From: Serratia sp. DD3
GTDB lineage: Bacteria > Pseudomonadota > Gammaproteobacteria > Enterobacterales > Enterobacteriaceae
DNA: 64,000 nucleotides
Assembly: GCF_000496755.2 (NCBI RefSeq)
Contig: NZ_AYKS02000123.1
Coordinates: forward strand, 62,001-126,000
Reading direction: 5' to 3'
Notes under the pieces: model-generated
What the model was told of the DNA's origin: nothing
The model's database searches: none
The model's input: only the letters and a program-made list of their open reading frames with translations
Part shown: positions 59,602 through 64,000 of the stretch, in pieces
Numbering within the stretch: the first letter of the stretch is position 1
How the letters are laid out: each line of letters opens with the position of its first letter
Made by a program: the position numbers and the translations under genes

Positions 59602-60201
59602 ATGGATAATCAACGTTGCGGTTGGGTTACCGCTGACCCATTATATCTTGAGTACCACGATAAAGAATGGGGCACCCCAACCACGGATGCACGCGAACTG
59701 TTCGAAATGTTGTGTCTGGAAGGGCAACAGGCTGGCCTCTCTTGGATCACGGTGCTGAAAAAACGTGAAAACTACCGCCGTGCTTTCCACAATTTTGACC
59801 CAACACGTATCGCTGCCATGAACGAACAAGATGTGGCGTTATTGCTGCAAGACAGCGGGATTATCCGCCATCGCGGCAAGATTGAAGCCATCATTGCCAA
59901 TGCCAAAGCTTATCAAGCCATGGAACTAGCGGGGGAAAATTTTTCTACCTTTATCTGGCAATTTGTCGGAGGTAAACCGCAACTGAACCACTGGCAAGCC
60001 CTAAACGAAGTGCCCGCTCAAACAGAGATTTCTGTTGCCATGTCCAAGGCATTGAAAAAGCGCGGCTTCAAATTTATCGGTTCAACCATCTGCTATGCCT
60101 TTATGCAGGCCTGCGGCTTGGTAAACGACCATGTTACTGGTTGTTTTTGCCACCCGGAGAATACCAAAGATGATACGCACCGCAACGTCCGCCGACCTTG
60201 A
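59602..60201 (+). CDS. tag: DNA-3-methyladenine glycosylase I
   Basis: Tag removes 3-methyladenine from alkylated DNA. The 199-residue protein has RCGWVTADPLYLEYHDKEWG, LCLEGQQAGLSWITVLKKRE and the zinc ligands Cys4-type, His and C-terminal FCHP. I chose the ATG at 59602 after AAGGAG; the frame extends to 59377 without family features. The C-terminal tail is longer than in E. coli and overlaps yiaC by 32 bp. Confidence 0.95.
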   Translation: MDNQRCGWVTADPLYLEYHDKEWGTPTTDARELFEMLCLEGQQAGLSWITVLKKRENYRRAFHNFDPTRIAAMNEQDVALLLQDSGIIRHRGKIEAIIANAKAYQAMELAGENFSTFIWQFVGGKPQLNHWQALNEVPAQTEISVAMSKALKKRGFKFIGSTICYAFMQACGLVNDHVTGCFCHPENTKDDTHRNVRRP

Positions 60202-60601
60202 CGTGCTGATGGTGCTCTGGCTAGAAAGCACCACCCGTGCTCATCCCTTTGTGCCATCTGACTATTGGCAGCAAAGTGCTCAACTGGTACGGGATAACTA
60301 TTTGCCCCGGGCTAAAACTTGGGTGTATCTGCATAACCAGCAAATTGTCGCTTTTATCAGCATATTGGATGAGCGCTTTATTGGCGCTCTGTTTGTTGAC
60401 CATCACTTTCATGGCAAAGGGGTGGGGGCAGCATTAATGGCCTGCGTACAACATCATTATCGTTGGCTTAGCCTGGAAGTGTATGAGGATAACCAACGAG
60501 CTTGCGCCTTCTACTACAAACAAGGGTTCCGCGAAATGCAGCGTCTGTTTAACCAAGAAACTCAAGCCCATACGCTGATCATGAATTGGCCTGCTACTTA
60601 A
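60170..60601 (+). CDS. yiaC: GNAT N-acetyltransferase YiaC
   Basis: This 143-residue GNAT protein has LWLESTTRAHPFV, the acetyl-CoA loop HGKGVGAALM and the EVYEDNQRACAFYYKQGF tail. In E. coli, yiaC follows tag, and its product acetylates protein lysines. It starts inside the tag reading frame (32-bp overlap), which implies coupling. The longer open frame to 60131 is only tag in another phase. Confidence 0.88.
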   Translation: MIRTATSADLDVLMVLWLESTTRAHPFVPSDYWQQSAQLVRDNYLPRAKTWVYLHNQQIVAFISILDERFIGALFVDHHFHGKGVGAALMACVQHHYRWLSLEVYEDNQRACAFYYKQGFREMQRLFNQETQAHTLIMNWPAT

Positions 60602-60864
60602 TTTCAATAAACTGGCATGGGTCGGTCCGTAGATTGATCGATTAGGATAGGATGAACTTGAATGAACTGAGCTGGCAGAGGTTGATCACTCCCGTAAAAC
60701 AACCCGCTATTCTTCCCGTTTTGTGATTGATATCATATTTTTCTCTTCTGTCACTTTTTAATGGGATCGGTTCCATTTATGGTGGCGATACTGATAACAG
60801 TGGCAATATTTCCAGCTTAATCTCAAAAACTCACAGGCAATCTGTAAGTTACAACAGTGTTTAA

Positions 60865-60924
60865 TCATTTTCCCTGGTGTTGGCCAATTTGGCACCTGAT
60901 CCTTTAATCGGGATCAGTTTTTTT
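60865..60924 (+). ncRNA. ArcZ-like small RNA, copy 2
   Basis: From ATTTTCCCTGGTG to the T-run this sequence is identical to copy 1 over about 57 bases. Upstream, the places of the -35 and -10 read CTCACA and AACAGT, far from consensus, so it may be weak, activator-dependent or silent. It lies between yiaC and ghrB, 1.6 kb from copy 1. An identical body with diverged flanks suggests constraint on the RNA or recent conversion. Confidence 0.68.
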
Positions 60925-61091
60925 GCTCCTAAGCAATGATAGTAAAAGCTAAACTGAATGATGTTATCAGTCGCCACTCCGCTCCCCCTATATATTCATC
61001 GCCATTCAAGTCGCAACGGTACCCGGGTACCCTGGTTCACACTAATTAATTGATTTATTATAGCTATATCGTTCTCTCGTTGGAGTTTTTA

Positions 61092-62075
61092 ATGAAGCCT
61101 TCAGTCATATTGTATCGGAGTATTCCTGCCGACCTGCATCAGCGGCTGGACAAGCACTTCACGGTACATGCTTTCGATGATTTACCCCCAGATAATACCC
61201 CTGCGTTTGAGACTGCATTACAACAAGCTGAAGGGATTATCGGTTCTGGCGGCAAAATTGATGAAGCCTTTCTGCAACGGGCACCTAAACTACGTGCTGC
61301 TTCAACGATTACAGTAGGTTACGATAACTTTGACCTCGAAGCGCTTAATGCCCACCAAGTATTATTGATGCATACCCCGAGCGTATTAACAGAAACCGTG
61401 GCCGATACCATCATGGCCTTGATGTTGGCCACGGCACGTCGCGTGGTTGAAGTCGCCGAGCGAGTGAAAGCGGGTGAGTGGCAAAATAACATTGGGCCCG
61501 AGTGGTATGGTGTTGATGTTCATCATAAAACTATTGGCATCCTCGGTATGGGGCGCATCGGGCTGGCATTGGCACAACGGGCACACTTAGGCTTTAACAT
61601 GCCAGTGTTATATAACGCCCGCCGCACCCATCAACAGGCCGAACAAAATTTCAACGCCCGCCGTTGCGATCTTGATACTCTGCTGGCTGAGTCAGATTTT
61701 CTCTGCATCACACTCCCGTTAACTAGCGAAACCTTCCATATGATCGGCCATGAACAGTTGGCGAAAATGAAGAAAAGCAGCATTTTGATCAATGCAGGGC
61801 GAGGGCCGGTGGTTGATGAGCAAGCGCTTATCGAGGCCTTGCAGAACGGTACTATTCACGCTGCCGGGTTGGATGTTTTTGAGCAAGAACCGTTATCGGT
61901 GAATTCACCACTACTGCAATTGCCCAATGTGGTTGCTGTGCCCCATATCGGTTCTGCCACTCATGAAACCCGCTATGGCATGGCTGAATGTGCTGTGGAT
62001 AACCTGATTGCCGCACTCACAGGCCAGGTAACAAAAAATTGCGTTAATCCCCATTTACTGATTAACCCCTATTAA
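61092..62075 (+). CDS. ghrB: Glyoxylate/hydroxypyruvate reductase B
   Basis: GhrB reduces glyoxylate, hydroxypyruvate and 2-keto-gluconate with NADPH. The 327-residue D-2-hydroxyacid dehydrogenase has the Rossmann motif GILGMGRIG, the catalytic region [10 protein letters not shown] (Arg) and GLDVFEQEP (Glu), and [12 protein letters not shown] (His). The ATG at 61092 matches the E. coli start; the upstream frame (to 61050) is not conserved in character. Confidence 0.95.
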   Translation: MKPSVILYRSIPADLHQRLDKHFTVHAFDDLPPDNTPAFETALQQAEGIIGSGGKIDEAFLQRAPKLRAASTITVGYDNFDLEALNAHQVLLMHTPSVLTETVADTIMALMLATARRVVEVAERVKAGEWQNNIGPEWYGVDVHHKTIGILGMGRIGLALAQRAHLGFNMPVLYNARRTHQQAEQNFNARRCDLDTLLAESDFLCITLPLTSETFHMIGHEQLAKMKKSSILINAGRGPVVDEQALIEALQNGTIHAAGLDVFEQEPLSVNSPLLQLPNVVAVPHIGSATHETRYGMAECAVDNLIAALTGQVTKNCVNPHLLINPY

Positions 62076-62275
62076 CGACTTGACCTCTATTCACTACAAA
62101 GGTGATAGATACCCGTGTTACTCTTTTAGCTGTAAAAATTAATTAGCGTTTTATGCTATAAAAAGTACATATCATGATACTTCACGTCGCCAGATAAAAT
62201 ATCTGCTTAATTGCACCTGCTTTTATCTGGCGGTATGGTGGAGCCCTACTGACCAATAACAATTCTGCGGCACCT

Positions 62276-63529
62276 ATGACTTTTTCTCTTTTCGGCGATA
62301 AATTTACCCGTTATGCCGGTATCACCCGCTTAATGGACGACCTGAATGATGGTCTGCGCACCCCAGGCGCCATCATGCTCGGCGGTGGAAACCCTGCAAA
62401 AATTCCAGAAATGGAAAGTTACTTCAAGCAACTGTGCCAAGATATGCTCGAAAATGGCAAATTGACTGAAGCACTATGTAACTACGATGGCCCACAAGGC
62501 AAAGACCTCTTACTGTCAGCACTGGCTAATCTGCTACAGAAAGAGTTTGATTGGCCCATCGGGCCACAAAATATTGCGCTAACAAACGGCAGTCAAAGCG
62601 CATTTTTCTACTTATTCAATTTGTTCGCAGGCCGCTACGCAGAAGGGAAACGCCGCCGCGTGTTATTCCCACTGGCTCCCGAGTACATCGGTTATGCTGA
62701 TGCCGGGTTGGATGAAGGGGTATTTGTCTCCGCCAAACCCAATATAGAGTTCCTGCCAGACGGCCAATTTAAATATCACATCGATTTTGAGCATTTAACG
62801 ATCGGTGACGATATTGGCATGATCTGCGTTTCACGCCCGACCAACCCGACAGGTAATGTGATCACCGACGAGGAACTGAACAAACTCGATCTATTGGCAC
62901 AGCAGCACGATATACCTTTGGTGATTGATAACGCTTATGGCGTACCTTTCCCGGGCATTATTTTCAGCGACGCAACGCCATTATGGAACCCCAATATCAT
63001 TCTGTGCATGAGCCTGTCTAAACTCGGCCTGCCAGGTTCACGTTGTGGCATCGTTATAGCCAATGAACGGGTAATTACCGCCCTGACCAATATGAATGGC
63101 ATTATCAGCCTGTCGCCAGGAAGCATCGGCCCAGCGCTGGCGGCAGAAATGATTGAGCGTGGTGATCTGTTACGTCTGTCTAATGAAGTGATCGGCCCGT
63201 TCTACAAACAGCGTGTTGAACAGACCATTGGCATTATTCGCCGTTATCTGTCACCAGAACGTTGCCTGATCCACAAACCGGAAGGGGCTATTTTTCTCTG
63301 GTTATGGTTTAAGGATCTGCCCATCACCACAGAATTACTCTACCAACGCCTGAAGAAACGTGGGGTCCTGATGGTGCCAGGCCACTATTTCTTCCCAGGA
63401 CTGGAACAGGAATGGCCACATACCCACCAATGTATGCGTATGAACTATATCCCTGACCCAGCAAGCATTGAACAGGGTGTGATGATCTTGGCAGAAGAGG
63501 TTGAACGAGCACATCAAGAAGCGGGTTAA
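62276..63529 (+). CDS. avtA: Valine--pyruvate aminotransferase
   Basis: AvtA exchanges amino groups between valine and pyruvate, giving alanine. The 417-residue class I aminotransferase starts TFSLFGDKFTRYAGITRLMDD and has the PLP lysine in SLSKLGLPGSRCG and the NPTGNVI motif. No strong ribosome site precedes the ATG, but the N-terminus fits the family. A GC-rich hairpin follows the stop. Confidence 0.95.
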   Translation: MTFSLFGDKFTRYAGITRLMDDLNDGLRTPGAIMLGGGNPAKIPEMESYFKQLCQDMLENGKLTEALCNYDGPQGKDLLLSALANLLQKEFDWPIGPQNIALTNGSQSAFFYLFNLFAGRYAEGKRRRVLFPLAPEYIGYADAGLDEGVFVSAKPNIEFLPDGQFKYHIDFEHLTIGDDIGMICVSRPTNPTGNVITDEELNKLDLLAQQHDIPLVIDNAYGVPFPGIIFSDATPLWNPNIILCMSLSKLGLPGSRCGIVIANERVITALTNMNGIISLSPGSIGPALAAEMIERGDLLRLSNEVIGPFYKQRVEQTIGIIRRYLSPERCLIHKPEGAIFLWLWFKDLPITTELLYQRLKKRGVLMVPGHYFFPGLEQEWPHTHQCMRMNYIPDPASIEQGVMILAEEVERAHQEAG

Positions 63530-63537
63530 AGAACCAA

Positions 63538-63555
63538 GGGGCTCTGAAGAGCCCC
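63538..63555. terminator. avtA-yidE hairpin
   Basis: GGGGCTCT-GA-AGAGCCCC is an 8-bp perfect stem, 8 bases after the avtA stop and between convergent genes. There is no long T-run on either side. Confidence 0.7.
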
Positions 63556-63604
63556 TGAATCTACCACCTTGAAAAACATCACTACATGATCTTGAAAAAC
63601 ACCA

Positions 63605-64000
63605 TTACATGGCCCAAAACAGCACGGCCAACAATTGCGGAGACATAATACGCAGGAACATTGCCAACGGATAAACCGTGGCATAAGAGAGTGCCGCTGC
63701 ACCACTGGTGGGATGCAGGCCATTGGCAAAGGCCAGGGCAGGTGGATCAGTCATCGACCCTGCCAACATGCCAGATAGTGTCAGGTAGTTCATTTTGCCC
63801 ATCACCCGGGCTAATATACCCACGGTGATTAAGGGAATGGCAGTGATCAACGCACCATAGCCAATCCAGGCTAACCCTTCACCATGGATCAGGGTGTTAA
63901 TAAAGTTACCGCCCGACTTCAACCCCACCACCGCCAGGAACAATACAATACCCAACTCACGCAACGCCAGGTTAGCACTGGGGGGCATAAACCAGTAAAG
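63605..64000 (-). CDS. yidE: YidE-type putative transporter, C-terminal part (5' end outside window)
   Basis: The last 131 codons of an AspT/YidE/YbjL-family membrane protein are visible, with several hydrophobic segments ([37 protein letters not shown]) and the conserved [14 protein letters not shown]. In this family such loops form part of the transport path. The N-terminal half and the TrkA-C domains lie beyond the window. The substrate is unknown. Confidence 0.85.
   Translation of the reverse strand, partial: LYWFMPPSANLALRELGIVLFLAVVGLKSGGNFINTLIHGEGLAWIGYGALITAIPLITVGILARVMGKMNYLTLSGMLAGSMTDPPALAFANGLHPTSGAAALSYATVYPLAMFLRIMSPQLLAVLFWAM

Overview
The window looks like chromosomal core sequence from a Serratia-like member of the Enterobacterales (Yersiniaceae). 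The evidence is the gene order cpxPRA-trmL-cysE-gpsA-secB, gpmM-envC-yibQ-tdh-kbl, hldD-waaFC, waaA-waaE-coaD-mutM-rpmGB, coaBC-dut-slmA-pyrE-rph-yicC, mtlADR and glyQS. Further support comes from ERIC-type repeats and an LPS core cluster of the wabG/wabH/wabN type known from Klebsiella and Serratia. The genus is an inference; no 16S gene is present. No tRNA, rRNA, CRISPR array, transposase or integrase was seen.

Layout. 1-7.7 kb: a 2-aminoethylphosphonate (AEP) use locus. phnW, a PbfA-type lyase and phnX (cut by the window edge) run leftwards. The GntR regulator phnR and an ABC importer (binding protein, ATPase, fused double permease) run rightwards. Four TGGT-N4-ACCA palindromes sit before phnW, phnR, phnS and phnT, so one regulator probably controls the whole locus. 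8-12.2 kb: an alpha/beta hydrolase, the Cpx envelope stress system with the CpxQ sRNA in the cpxP 3' UTR and a perfect CpxR box, then trmL. 12.4-21.9 kb: cysE-gpsA-secB-yibN (grxC is missing), gpmM-envC-yibQ, tdh-kbl. 22.2-37.4 kb: LPS inner and outer core biosynthesis, with an AT-rich, probably strain-variable middle (two glycosyltransferases, an O-antigen ligase) and three genes inverted relative to the rest. 37.4-45.4 kb: conserved housekeeping genes.

45.4-48.4 kb: a roughly 3 kb insertion at the 3' end of yicC, flanked by a 75-bp direct repeat of the yicC end and terminator. It carries one large gene, an AlbA_2 (Schlafen-like) plus GHKL-ATPase protein. A DNA repeat with an exact 21-bp period occurs three times upstream of this gene and four times inside it. 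48.6-54.8 kb: mannitol genes mtlADR with several CRP-like sites, a CDF-family transporter with altered metal sites, and a YiaF-like lipoprotein. 55-64 kb: glyQS, an AT-rich LuxR-type solo regulator, tag-yiaC, ghrB, avtA and a partial yidE.

The most notable find is a pair of short intergenic sequences (about 59260-59320 and 60865-60924). Each has a strong terminator and contains the conserved seed of the sRNA ArcZ, and their roughly 57-nt bodies are identical although the flanks have diverged. They look like two ArcZ-type sRNA genes away from the usual arcB locus. The first has its own near-consensus promoter placed to make directly the short form that E. coli obtains by RNase processing.
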